Shown piece after piece: positions 34,039 through 40,385 of a stretch of 40,385 nucleotides of DNA. How positions within the stretch are numbered: the stretch's first letter is position 1; the number at the start of each line of letters is the position of its first letter. Made by a program: the position numbers and the translations under genes. Origin of the DNA: Acidobacteriota bacterium (lineage in GTDB: Bacteria > Acidobacteriota > Terriglobia > Acidiferrales > UBA7541); NCBI GenBank assembly GCA_003223215.1, contig QHYH01000164.1, positions 1 to 40,385 on the forward strand, in the 5' to 3' direction. The notes under the pieces were generated by a model. The model was not told the origin of the DNA. It was given only the letters and a program-made list of their open reading frames with translations, and did not search any database.

Positions 34039-36240
34039 TTGACGCGAAAACTCTCATTCACAGCGCCAATCTGCTTCGCCGTTCTCTCCGTTCTTTCCGC
34101 CATTCTTTTTGCCCAACAGCAGAAAACGCCTTCCCTTCCTCCTTCCACGCCGATTCTGGGTTTCACGCTGACGCATGCGATGGCCGAGCGCAAGCTTGAA
34201 ACGGAGTTTCAGGCTATTCCTTCATCGGAAAAGGCGCGAGAGTGGCACCGGACGTTTACGGCGGAGCCGCATCCGGCGGCGTCCGAGCGCAACAACCAGC
34301 TTGCGGAGTTCATCGCGGACGAGTGGCGGAAGCAGGGCTGGGAAGACGTGACACTGCGTCGTTACGACGTGCTGCATTCGCGTCCGCGCAGCGTATCGCT
34401 CGAAATGACTGCGCCGGTGCGTTACACGGCGTCGCTTCGCGAAGATCCCGTCGATATGGATGCGGATACAAAAAATCCCGAAGTTTCCGGAGCGTATTTT
34501 GGATATGCCGCTTCGGGCGAGGTCACCGCAGAAGTCGTCTACGCGCACAGCGGAAACCCGGAAGATTACGATCTGCTGCGTAAGAACGGCATCAGCGTCA
34601 AAGGGAAAATTGTCCTGGTGCGATATTCGAATCCGTATAGCTATCGCGGGTTTAAGGCGCTGACCGCGGAGCGCGAAGGCGCCGCGGCCCTGCTGATTTA
34701 TTCCGATCCCGCGGAAGACGGCTACGCGCGAGGCAAAGTTTTCCCCGACGGACCGTGGGGACCGGAGAGCCACATTCAGCGCGGAGCCATTACTTACGAT
34801 TACATTGTGCCGGGCGATCCCACCACGCCGGGATGGGCGTCGGTTCCCGGCGCGAGGCACATCAAGCCGGAAGAGGCGCCCTCGCTTCCGAAAATTCCGG
34901 CGCTCCCCCTTTCCTGGCATGACGCAAAACCGCTGCTCGAGAACATGAATGGCATGGAAGCCCCCAAAAGCTGGCAGGGCGCGCTGCCGATCAAGTACCG
35001 GCTGAGCGGCGCGGTAACGGCCCGCGTGAAACTAGACATGGACACGAGCTTCCAGCAGTACAACGTCGCGGAGGCGCGCATTCGCGGGAGCGAATTGCCG
35101 GACGAATGGGTGCTGCTCGGGAATCACCGCGACGCGTGGGTTTTTGGCGGCGTAGATCCTTCGAGCGGCACGGCTTCGATGATGGAGCTGACGCGGGCCC
35201 TTGGCGAACTGAAGCAGCGCCGAGGGCGGCCACGACGCACGGTGGTCGTATGCAGTTGGGATGGAGAGGAGTATGCGCTGACGGGCTCGACCGAATGGGG
35301 CGAGCAGTTCGCCGACGATTTGAAGAAAAAGCTGGTCGCGTACTTAAACGTGGACGAGTCGGTAGCGGGCGCGGCCACAACAGCGGGCCCCGACGGGATC
35401 AGCTTTTCACCTTCGGCAGTCGCCTCGCTCGCGCCGATGCTCGTGGAAGCTTCGAAAGATGTGCACGCGCCTTCGGGAAAATCGCTCTACGAAGCGTGGC
35501 GGGCGACGAGCAGGCGCGATGAAAAGGCCAGCGCCCCGCCGCTTGACAGCGGGCTGGTCGAAACGCGCATGGGCAGCGGATCGGACCATACCGTATTTTT
35601 GAATCATCTGGGGCGGCCGGTGGTCAACCTGGGGTTCAGCGGCGATTACGGCGTGTACCACTCAATGTACGACGATCACTATTGGATGGAGCACATTGGC
35701 GATCCCGCGTTCGAATATCACATTGCGCTGACGGACATTTGGGGATTGCTGGCGCTCCGGCTGGCCAACGCGGATGTGCTGCCGTATGACTTCGCGTTCA
35801 ACGCCATCACCCTGGATCATTTTCTGACCGAGCTAGAGCTGAGGAGCAAGATTGACAACCACAAGCTGAAACTGAAGAAGCTGCACGAGCGCATCGCCGA
35901 TTTCCAGAATGCGGGAAACGAACTGCGCGAAACTGTGGAACAAAGGCTCGCCACCGGTGCGATTACTGCGGAAAAGATCCGGCAGCTCAATCTGGAGCTC
36001 TTGCAGGTGGAATCGAATTGGCTCGATCCCGATGGAATCCCCGGACGGCCGTGGTTCCAGCATTTGCTCTATGCGGCGCGCTACACTTACGCGCACCTGG
36101 AGTTCCCCGGGCTGACAGAAGCGGTGGAAAAACGCGACTGGAAGCTGGCGTCGGACCAGGCGGCGCTCGTCCAGCGCGCGCTCGAGAAGAATATCGAATT
36201 GCTGCGAAAGGCCAAAATTTCTTGGGAGAAAAACAATTGA
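34039..36240 (+). CDS. Secreted M28 family peptidase, glutamate carboxypeptidase II-like
   Basis: The 733-aa exported zinc peptidase has a signal peptide (APICFAVLSVLSAILFA), a PA domain (KGKIVLVRYSNPYSYRGFKA) inserted near residues 140-290, and the M28 catalytic domain. Zinc ligands and catalytic residues are visible: His in GNHRDAW (about 363), Asp in GVDPSSG (about 373), the Glu pair in WDGEEYA (about 410), Asp in NVDESV (about 438) and His in YHSMYDDH (about 541). A C-terminal dimerisation-like domain follows. The layout is that of human PSMA/GCPII. I chose the TTG at 34039 because GGAGAG lies 8 nt upstream. It is co-transcribed with the aminotransferase (40 nt) and overlaps the P1 peptidase by 4 nt. 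Confidence 0.9.
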   Translation: MTRKLSFTAPICFAVLSVLSAILFAQQQKTPSLPPSTPILGFTLTHAMAERKLETEFQAIPSSEKAREWHRTFTAEPHPAASERNNQLAEFIADEWRKQGWEDVTLRRYDVLHSRPRSVSLEMTAPVRYTASLREDPVDMDADTKNPEVSGAYFGYAASGEVTAEVVYAHSGNPEDYDLLRKNGISVKGKIVLVRYSNPYSYRGFKALTAEREGAAALLIYSDPAEDGYARGKVFPDGPWGPESHIQRGAITYDYIVPGDPTTPGWASVPGARHIKPEEAPSLPKIPALPLSWHDAKPLLENMNGMEAPKSWQGALPIKYRLSGAVTARVKLDMDTSFQQYNVAEARIRGSELPDEWVLLGNHRDAWVFGGVDPSSGTASMMELTRALGELKQRRGRPRRTVVVCSWDGEEYALTGSTEWGEQFADDLKKKLVAYLNVDESVAGAATTAGPDGISFSPSAVASLAPMLVEASKDVHAPSGKSLYEAWRATSRRDEKASAPPLDSGLVETRMGSGSDHTVFLNHLGRPVVNLGFSGDYGVYHSMYDDHYWMEHIGDPAFEYHIALTDIWGLLALRLANADVLPYDFAFNAITLDHFLTELELRSKIDNHKLKLKKLHERIADFQNAGNELRETVEQRLATGAITAEKIRQLNLELLQVESNWLDPDGIPGRPWFQHLLYAARYTYAHLEFPGLTEAVEKRDWKLASDQAALVQRALEKNIELLRKAKISWEKNN

Positions 36241-37436
36241 GGAATCGTTTCCGTACTCTTTGCGAGCTCGCCACAATATTTGGCCTGGTTTCTGCGATCT
36301 GTCCAGCGTTTGCGCAGCAAGAAGCGCATCCGAAGCCTCGGGCGCGCGACCTTGGCGTGCCGTTTGACGGAACGCCCGGGCCGCTGAACGCGATTACGGA
36401 CGTGGCCGGAGTCATCGTAGGGCACACAACGGTGATATCGGGCGAAGGCAAACTAGACATTGGGAAGGGGCCGGTGCGAACGGGTGTAACGGCGGTTCTG
36501 CCCCGCGGAAAAGACTCCATGATGAATCCCGTTTTCGCCGGTTGGTGGTCGCTCAACGGCAACGGGGAGATGACCGGTACGACCTGGTTGGAAGAGTCAG
36601 GTTTTCTGGAAGGCCCGGTGATGATTACCAACACGCACAGCGTGGGCGTCGTTCGCGACGCGGTGATCCAGTGGCGCGTCGCACATGGGCAGCCCGATCC
36701 GACCGGGTATTGGTGGTCGCTGCCCGTCGTGGCGGAGACCTGGGATGGCTGGCTGAACGATATCAATGGCTTTCACGTCAAACTCGACCACGCGTGGCAT
36801 GCCATCGATTCGGCGCACGGAGGCGCGGTCGAAGAAGGCAACGTGGGCGGCGGCACGGGAATGATTTGCAACGGGTTCAAAGGCGGCATCGGCACGTCGT
36901 CGAGAAAAGTAGATGGGAAGCTCGGCAGCTACACCGTTGGCGTGCTAGTGCAGTGCAATTATGGCGCACGAAAGAATTTGCGCATTGCGGGAGTGCCCGT
37001 GGGCCTGGAAATTCCCGAGGATGCGGCATCGGCAGATACTGGGTTTGCGCAGGAAGATCGCGGCTCGATCATTGTGGTTGTGGCAACGGACGCGCCGCTG
37101 GTGACGCATCAACTAAAACGGCTGGCGCGGCGTGTTTCGCTGGGGTTGGGGCGGAACGGCAGCATCTCCGGAAACGGCTCGGGAGATATTTTCATTGCGT
37201 TTTCTACGGCGAACTCCGGCGCGGCGAAGACCGAAGGAGTTGTGCAATTGACGATGCTGCCCAATGATCAGATGAATCCGCTATTTAGCGCGACGGTGGA
37301 GGCGACGGAAGAGGCGATCATCAACGCGATGGTGGCGGCGGAAACGATGACGGGGATTGAGAACCACAAGGTGATCGCGCTGCCTCACGACAGGCTGAGA
37401 GCGGTGCTAAGGAAATACAACCGACTAACAAATTGA
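36237..37436 (+). CDS. Secreted P1 family peptidase (DmpA-type aminopeptidase)
   Basis: The 399-aa product is an Ntn-hydrolase of peptidase family S58 (P1/DmpA), which releases N-terminal residues, including D- or beta-amino acids, and self-cleaves to form two subunits. The signal peptide is TLCELATIFGLVSAICPAFA. Family motifs are ITDVAGVIVGHTT, NTHSVGVVRDAV, GGGTGMICNGFKGGIGTSSR, VGVLVQCNYG and NGSGDIFIAFSTANSG, the last containing the nucleophile region. The start is TTG at 36237, which overlaps the M28 stop (TTGA) and has GGGAG upstream. With the M28 peptidase it makes a two-step periplasmic peptide-degrading pair. Confidence 0.88.
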   Translation: MRNRFRTLCELATIFGLVSAICPAFAQQEAHPKPRARDLGVPFDGTPGPLNAITDVAGVIVGHTTVISGEGKLDIGKGPVRTGVTAVLPRGKDSMMNPVFAGWWSLNGNGEMTGTTWLEESGFLEGPVMITNTHSVGVVRDAVIQWRVAHGQPDPTGYWWSLPVVAETWDGWLNDINGFHVKLDHAWHAIDSAHGGAVEEGNVGGGTGMICNGFKGGIGTSSRKVDGKLGSYTVGVLVQCNYGARKNLRIAGVPVGLEIPEDAASADTGFAQEDRGSIIVVVATDAPLVTHQLKRLARRVSLGLGRNGSISGNGSGDIFIAFSTANSGAAKTEGVVQLTMLPNDQMNPLFSATVEATEEAIINAMVAAETMTGIENHKVIALPHDRLRAVLRKYNRLTN

Positions 37437-37438
37437 AG

Positions 37439-38638
37439 CTAAATCACCGGGACCGCCGTTTTGCGCAGGGGATTGAAGAAGGGAAGGGGAACCACTTTCG
37501 CGGACACGGTATGGCGCACGGCCTCGATGGTCATTTCCATGCTGAGGGTCGTGCCAGGGTCGGAGCTATCGCTGCTCACGGAGGCGAGCGCGATCATTTT
37601 TTTCAGCGTAGGCGACCAGGTGGTCGAGGTGGCTTTGCCGACCTGGCGGCCGCCGCGATAGACCGGCACCGCGACGCGCGAGGCTGTGCCGGGCACTTGC
37701 GGAGCCATTTTCAGTTTGTCGTAGAGGGCTTCCACTTCGTTCCAATTGATTTCCAGGCCAACCAGCCCGCGACCCGCGCCTTTTTTTGCTTCCCGCGCCA
37801 GCGCCTCGCGCCCCACGAAACTTTCCTTTTTTAAATCGACCAGCTTGCCGAGGCCGATTTCGAACGGCGAATATTTCTGCGATTCGATGAGCGCTTTCTT
37901 GCTGGAAATGTAGTCGACCTCGATGAGAATCAGCCCTGCTTCGATACGCGCGATGTCCAGCGCGAGCATGCCGGCGGGATGGATGTCAAAGGCCGTGCCT
38001 TTGCCGATGAGCGCGTCCCAGACTTTGACGGCGTCGATCCACGGCATCCAAATCTCAAAGCCCAGGTCGCCGGTATAACCGGTGCGGGAAACGTCCACGG
38101 GAACGCCCGCGATTTTGCCGCGCGTCACACGGAAATACTTCAGGTTATCGATGGCAGCATCGGCCACTGCGCGCAGCACGCGGCCGGACATCGGCCCCTG
38201 GAGCGCCAGCGCGGCGATTCGTTCCGAAATATCTTCGATCTTTACGTCGAGGGCCAGCGCGTTTTGTTGGAACCAGCGCAGGCTGGGATCCGCGGAGGTC
38301 CAGCGATACTCGTTTTCGCAGAGGCGCGTGATGGTGCCGTCGTCGATGACTTTACCTTCGGGATCACACCAGCAGCAGTAAATGACCTGATCGATCGAGA
38401 CTTTGTTGATATCGCGTGCGATGACGCGGTTTACGAACTTCGTAGCGTCGCGGCCGGTAACGCGATATTTGAAGAGCGGAGAGATGTCGATGAGCGCGGC
38501 GGAATTGCGGATGGCGTTGTATTCGTGCTCATGCGTCGTTTCATAAACGCTAACCGTGTAGTAACCCGACCATTCGCGATAGCTCAGGCTTTCGCACAGC
38601 GCCAAGGTGCGTTCATGAAAGGCGGTTCCGACGGGCAC
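37439..38638 (-). CDS. GcvT-like aminomethyltransferase family protein
   Basis: The 399-aa product has the folate-binding GcvT fold. The N-terminal part carries YNAIRNSAALIDISPLFKYRV and VIYCCWCDPEGKVIDDGTI. The middle has SRTGYTGDLGFEIWMPW, matching the T-protein TGYTGE region with Asp in place of Glu. The C-terminal barrel has KKALIESQKYSPFEIGLGKLV. In the glycine cleavage system T-protein transfers the methylene group to tetrahydrofolate; in this branch it may be a demethylase of another N-methyl compound. The GTG at 38638 has GAGGA 5 nt upstream. The gene runs convergent to the P1 peptidase with a 2-nt gap, and no gcvH or gcvP is nearby. Confidence 0.85.
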   Translation of the reverse strand: MPVGTAFHERTLALCESLSYREWSGYYTVSVYETTHEHEYNAIRNSAALIDISPLFKYRVTGRDATKFVNRVIARDINKVSIDQVIYCCWCDPEGKVIDDGTITRLCENEYRWTSADPSLRWFQQNALALDVKIEDISERIAALALQGPMSGRVLRAVADAAIDNLKYFRVTRGKIAGVPVDVSRTGYTGDLGFEIWMPWIDAVKVWDALIGKGTAFDIHPAGMLALDIARIEAGLILIEVDYISSKKALIESQKYSPFEIGLGKLVDLKKESFVGREALAREAKKGAGRGLVGLEINWNEVEALYDKLKMAPQVPGTASRVAVPVYRGGRQVGKATSTTWSPTLKKMIALASVSSDSSDPGTTLSMEMTIEAVRHTVSAKVVPLPFFNPLRKTAVPVI

Positions 38639-38684
38639 GATTTCCTCGTTGTAGATGCCGCAGAAACGGCTGCAAGAACCAAGA

Positions 38685-38713
38685 ATTATAGAGGCCGGGG
38701 AGTTTGGTCGCAA
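38685..38713 (-). promoter_or_regulatory. Promoter of the GcvT-like gene
   Basis: On the minus strand a -35 box TTGCGA (38713-38708) and a perfect -10 box TATAAT (38690-38685) are separated by 17 nt. The start would be near 38678, giving a leader of about 40 nt before the GTG at 38638. Confidence 0.6.
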
Positions 38714-38784
38714 GCAAGTGGGGTCCGCACGGTCGGCACAGGCCGCTCCTTCCCGGCTTTGTCAGCATTGGGACTCTTCGCGCT

Positions 38785-38813
38785 TTGAATATCGACCGGG
38801 TTTCCAGTATAAA
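38785..38813 (+). promoter_or_regulatory. Promoter of the single-TM hypothetical gene
   Basis: A -35 box TTGAAT (38785-38790) and a -10 box TATAAA (38808-38813) have a 17-nt spacer. The start is expected near 38820, only about 11 nt before the ATG at 38831, with GGAG in the very short leader. Confidence 0.6.
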
Positions 38814-38830
38814 GGCAGGGCGGAGCCTTT

Positions 38831-39520
38831 ATGCCCGATCAGCCCCCATCGGACCGCTTCAAGGCGGACATGCCGCAAATCCCGGGCGTGTCCTCGCTCG
38901 GCACACCATCGCCTCCGCGCGATTCTTCTCTCAAACTCGGAATCGGACTTCTCCTCGTGCTTGTGGTTGTCTTCCTCGGCGCGCGCTGGGCGCTCCATCC
39001 TAGGCACACCGAACCCCGGGTCGCCGACCAACCGCAAATCGAAGTTCCGACGCCAGCTCCAGATCCGAGTACCCTGCTGCCGCACGCCACCGATGCTTCC
39101 CCCGGCGTCGCCAACATCGAAGAAATGGCCAAGCCCTGGTCCTCCAAACAGTTTTTTATTCGCAATGAACTCAGCGGCGGTAACACCCCGGGTGTGCTCA
39201 TCCGGTTGCCGATGGGCTCCGCGTCGCAAGCCAGCGGCTACTGGGCTTTCTCCGTGAACGCGCCGTATGGAAACTGCCGTCTGGAATACATTACCGACCT
39301 TGCCAAACTCAAAACGGATTATGACTTTCAAGCCGCCAAGCATCCAATGGTTGGCAATCCGTGCAGCCGGACGCTATTCGATCCGCTGAAAATGGTCAGC
39401 CTTCCAGGCGGCAATATTTTTGCGCGGGGAGGAATCGTGCAGGGATCGGATTTGCGCCCGCCGTTCGGCATCGAGCTTCGCGTGCGCGGCAAGGAGATCG
39501 AAGCCATCCGCAGCGAGTAG
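38831..39520 (+). CDS. Single-TM protein of unknown function
   Basis: The 229-aa product has a short cytoplasmic N-terminus, one membrane helix at about residues 36-51 (LGIGLLLVLVVVFLGARW), a Pro-rich linker, and a periplasmic C-terminal domain of about 125 residues. The end of that domain (HPMVGNPCSRTLFDPLKMVS, then GGIVQGSDLRPPFGIELRV) recalls the layout of a Rieske-like beta sandwich, but the paired Cys/His cluster ligands are not present, so I assign no function. The ATG at 38831 has GGAG 5 nt upstream and a good promoter just ahead. It is divergent from the GcvT-like gene. Confidence 0.75.
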   Translation: MPDQPPSDRFKADMPQIPGVSSLGTPSPPRDSSLKLGIGLLLVLVVVFLGARWALHPRHTEPRVADQPQIEVPTPAPDPSTLLPHATDASPGVANIEEMAKPWSSKQFFIRNELSGGNTPGVLIRLPMGSASQASGYWAFSVNAPYGNCRLEYITDLAKLKTDYDFQAAKHPMVGNPCSRTLFDPLKMVSLPGGNIFARGGIVQGSDLRPPFGIELRVRGKEIEAIRSE

Positions 39521-39570
39521 TTTTGGCTTTTAGTTTTTGGTTCTTGGCGCTTGGTTGAGAAAAAGTGACC

Positions 39571-39598
39571 TGTCATTCTGAGCGCAGCGAAGAATCTC
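39571..39598. repeat. Short palindromic REP-like repeat
   Basis: The sequence TGTCATTCTGAGCGCAGCGA, followed by AGAATCTC, contains the arms ATTCT and AGAAT around GCGC and can fold as a small hairpin. From memory, this type of sequence recurs in intergenic spacers of acidobacterial genomes. It lies between the hypothetical gene and the DUF962 gene. A possible shortened remnant is at 40197-40213. Confidence 0.5.
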
Positions 39599-39635
39599 TC
39601 TTGAATTCTGTTTGGAGCATTTCGGTCCAGTGCCG

Positions 39636-39962
39636 ATGAACAGCGAAGCAAACTTCACAGACTTCTGGCGCGAATATCTGCGAGCGCACAGTCAACCCGG
39701 CACGCGCGCGGTTCACCTCGCGTGCACGCTGACGGGATCGCCGCTGCTGGTCGCGGCCGTGGCGTTGCGGCGCTGGTGGTGGTTTGCGCTGGCGCTCGCG
39801 GTTCCGTGCGCGCTGGCGTGGATCTCGCACTTTTTTGTGGAGCACAACCGGCCGGCCGTGCTTGACCATTGTCTGTGGTCCTGGTGGGCGGATCAAAAGA
39901 TGGTCGCGCCGATGCAGTCCGGAAAAATGGGCGACGAAGTGAGCCGCTGTACGGCAAATTAG
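39636..39962 (+). CDS. DUF962/Mpo1-like membrane protein
   Basis: The 108-aa product matches the DUF962 family: FTDFWREYLRAHSQPGTRAV, HLACTLTGSPLLVAAVAL, and SHFFVEHNRPAVLDHCLWSW, with two membrane helices. Yeast Mpo1 of this family is an Fe(II)-dependent dioxygenase of 2-hydroxy fatty acids that uses conserved His residues. The His residues of HLAC and SHFFVEH are visible here. The ATG at 39636 gives the family N-terminus; a TTG at 39612 would add 8 residues. The ribosome site is weak. Confidence 0.83.
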   Translation: MNSEANFTDFWREYLRAHSQPGTRAVHLACTLTGSPLLVAAVALRRWWWFALALAVPCALAWISHFFVEHNRPAVLDHCLWSWWADQKMVAPMQSGKMGDEVSRCTAN

Positions 39963-40216
39963 TTCAATCGTCGGTAATATCTCGGGGGATCTCAGCAGGT
40001 TGAAACCTCAGAATGGGCGGGGTTCCCAGATTTTGAAAATGGGGGCAGCGACCAAGTTTGAAGCAGACCCGCTCCGAAAACTATGTGGTCGCGTACTTTG
40101 CTCAAAGCAGCAGACCACCGAAAAATCGCACCACCTGATGCTTGTCGCACTGTTCGGAATTGCCAGGTGTCAGTTCACTGGGTTGTTTCATCCCTTGAGA
40201 TTCTAGGATGACAGCG
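39963..40216. other. Intergenic, no gene found; ends in putative guide of the TnpB-type element
   Basis: Short ORFs here lack protein-like character. The last 20 bases (40197-40216, read on the minus strand as CGCTGTCATCCTAGAATCTC) directly follow the right end of the element and would be its guide. They include what looks like a shortened REP-like repeat. Confidence 0.4.
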
Positions 40217-40378
40217 TTGACATCCTCCCCGCCGCAAGCGGCGAGGATTCCTACGGCCTCTCGGTTTGTTTTCCCGAGATGGCTTCGCTGGGTTGCTCCC
40301 ACAACCGCCCTACTTCAGCGGAGGACTACGGAGCGACTTTACTTTTGGGCTGCCCGCCCATAGGTCGTTCGGACAGAA
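40217..40378 (-). ncRNA. IS605/TnpB-type right end, candidate omega RNA (reRNA) scaffold, copy A
   Basis: This is the second copy of the 162-bp segment at 23994-24155, in opposite orientation and about 96% identical. It has the same 3' hairpin (about 40222-40248) and the terminal GATGTCAA (40224-40217). Homology stops at 40217. Unlike copy B, its upstream side runs off the window, so an intact tnpB may lie beyond 40385. The segment may be both the end of the tnpB gene and the scaffold of its guide RNA, as known for TnpB systems. Confidence 0.6.
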
Positions 40379-40385
40379 GAGATAC
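40310..40385 (-). CDS. Possible 3' end of tnpB, truncated by the window edge
   Basis: Read on the minus strand from the window edge, the frame encoding PNDLWAGSPKVKSLRSPPLK stays open until TAG at 40312-40310. The same frame and stop are kept in copy B, with substitutions S to P and S to G. A second frame is open to TAG at 40328-40326, but copy B has lost that stop. So the frame is probable, not certain, and TnpB identity rests on the adjacent right end rather than on recognisable TnpB motifs. Confidence 0.3.
   Translation of the reverse strand, partial: YLFCPNDLWAGSPKVKSLRSPPLK

Noticed and set aside
1-40385. CRISPR arrays, tRNA and rRNA genes
   Set aside because: I found no regularly spaced repeats, no T-loop GGTTCGAATCC-like pattern in a spacer, and no rRNA sequence.

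Overview
The window looks like chromosomal DNA of a GC-rich Gram-negative heterotroph, most likely an acidobacterium. This is an inference from gene content: an acylaminoacyl-type S9 peptidase, M28 and DmpA-type peptidases, an outer-membrane barrel, a secretin carrying propeller and Ig repeats, frequent GTG/TTG starts, and a short palindromic repeat of a kind I associate with Acidobacteria. There are no rRNA or tRNA genes and no CRISPR array.

Region 1 (1-7211, + strand) is the conserved translation/transcription operon rimP-nusA-infB-ylxP-rbfA-truB. A strong sigma70-like promoter and a leader terminator hairpin precede rimP. Region 2 (7298-9299) is a decayed IS1634-family insertion sequence with recognisable terminal inverted repeats. 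Its right end touches the stop codon of a large minus-strand gene (9299-12940). That gene encodes a secretin-like protein in which a seven-repeat FG-GAP propeller is inserted into the secretin domain, and two Ig-like domains are inserted into the propeller.

Region 3 (13077-18522, + strand) is a tightly coupled iron-uptake operon. It encodes an FTR1 permease fused to DUF2318, two FtsX/MacB-type permeases, and an ABC ATPase whose C-terminus is a DtxR/IdeR-like metal-sensing repressor module. A DUF971 protein follows. Two palindromes lie in the promoter region and are candidate operators. This sensor-transporter fusion is the best candidate here for an undescribed arrangement.

Region 4 (18556-28293) is mixed. 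It holds a frameshifted membrane protein, an APC permease with a Usp-like tail, MscL with a C-terminal zinc ribbon, a frameshifted signal-anchored protein, a YVTN propeller protein, a YjbR/MmcQ protein, a small membrane protein, an outer-membrane barrel, a methyltransferase and a TPR protein. At 23994-24155 there is an IS605/TnpB-type right end with a hairpin. A near-identical copy in opposite orientation lies at 40217-40378. The two copies share 162 bp and diverge exactly at the conserved terminal GATGTCAA, as expected for omega RNA (reRNA) scaffolds followed by different guides.

Region 5 (28497-39962) is dominated by peptide and amino-acid metabolism: an S9 peptidase with an APC permease on the minus strand, a divergent class III aminotransferase, M28 peptidase and P1 (DmpA-type) peptidase on the plus strand, and a convergent GcvT-like protein. 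The aminotransferase lacks the segment that normally carries the PLP-phosphate-binding turn. A single-TM hypothetical protein and a DUF962/Mpo1-like protein close the region. Three genes carry apparent frameshifts; in an assembled environmental genome these could be real decay or sequence error.
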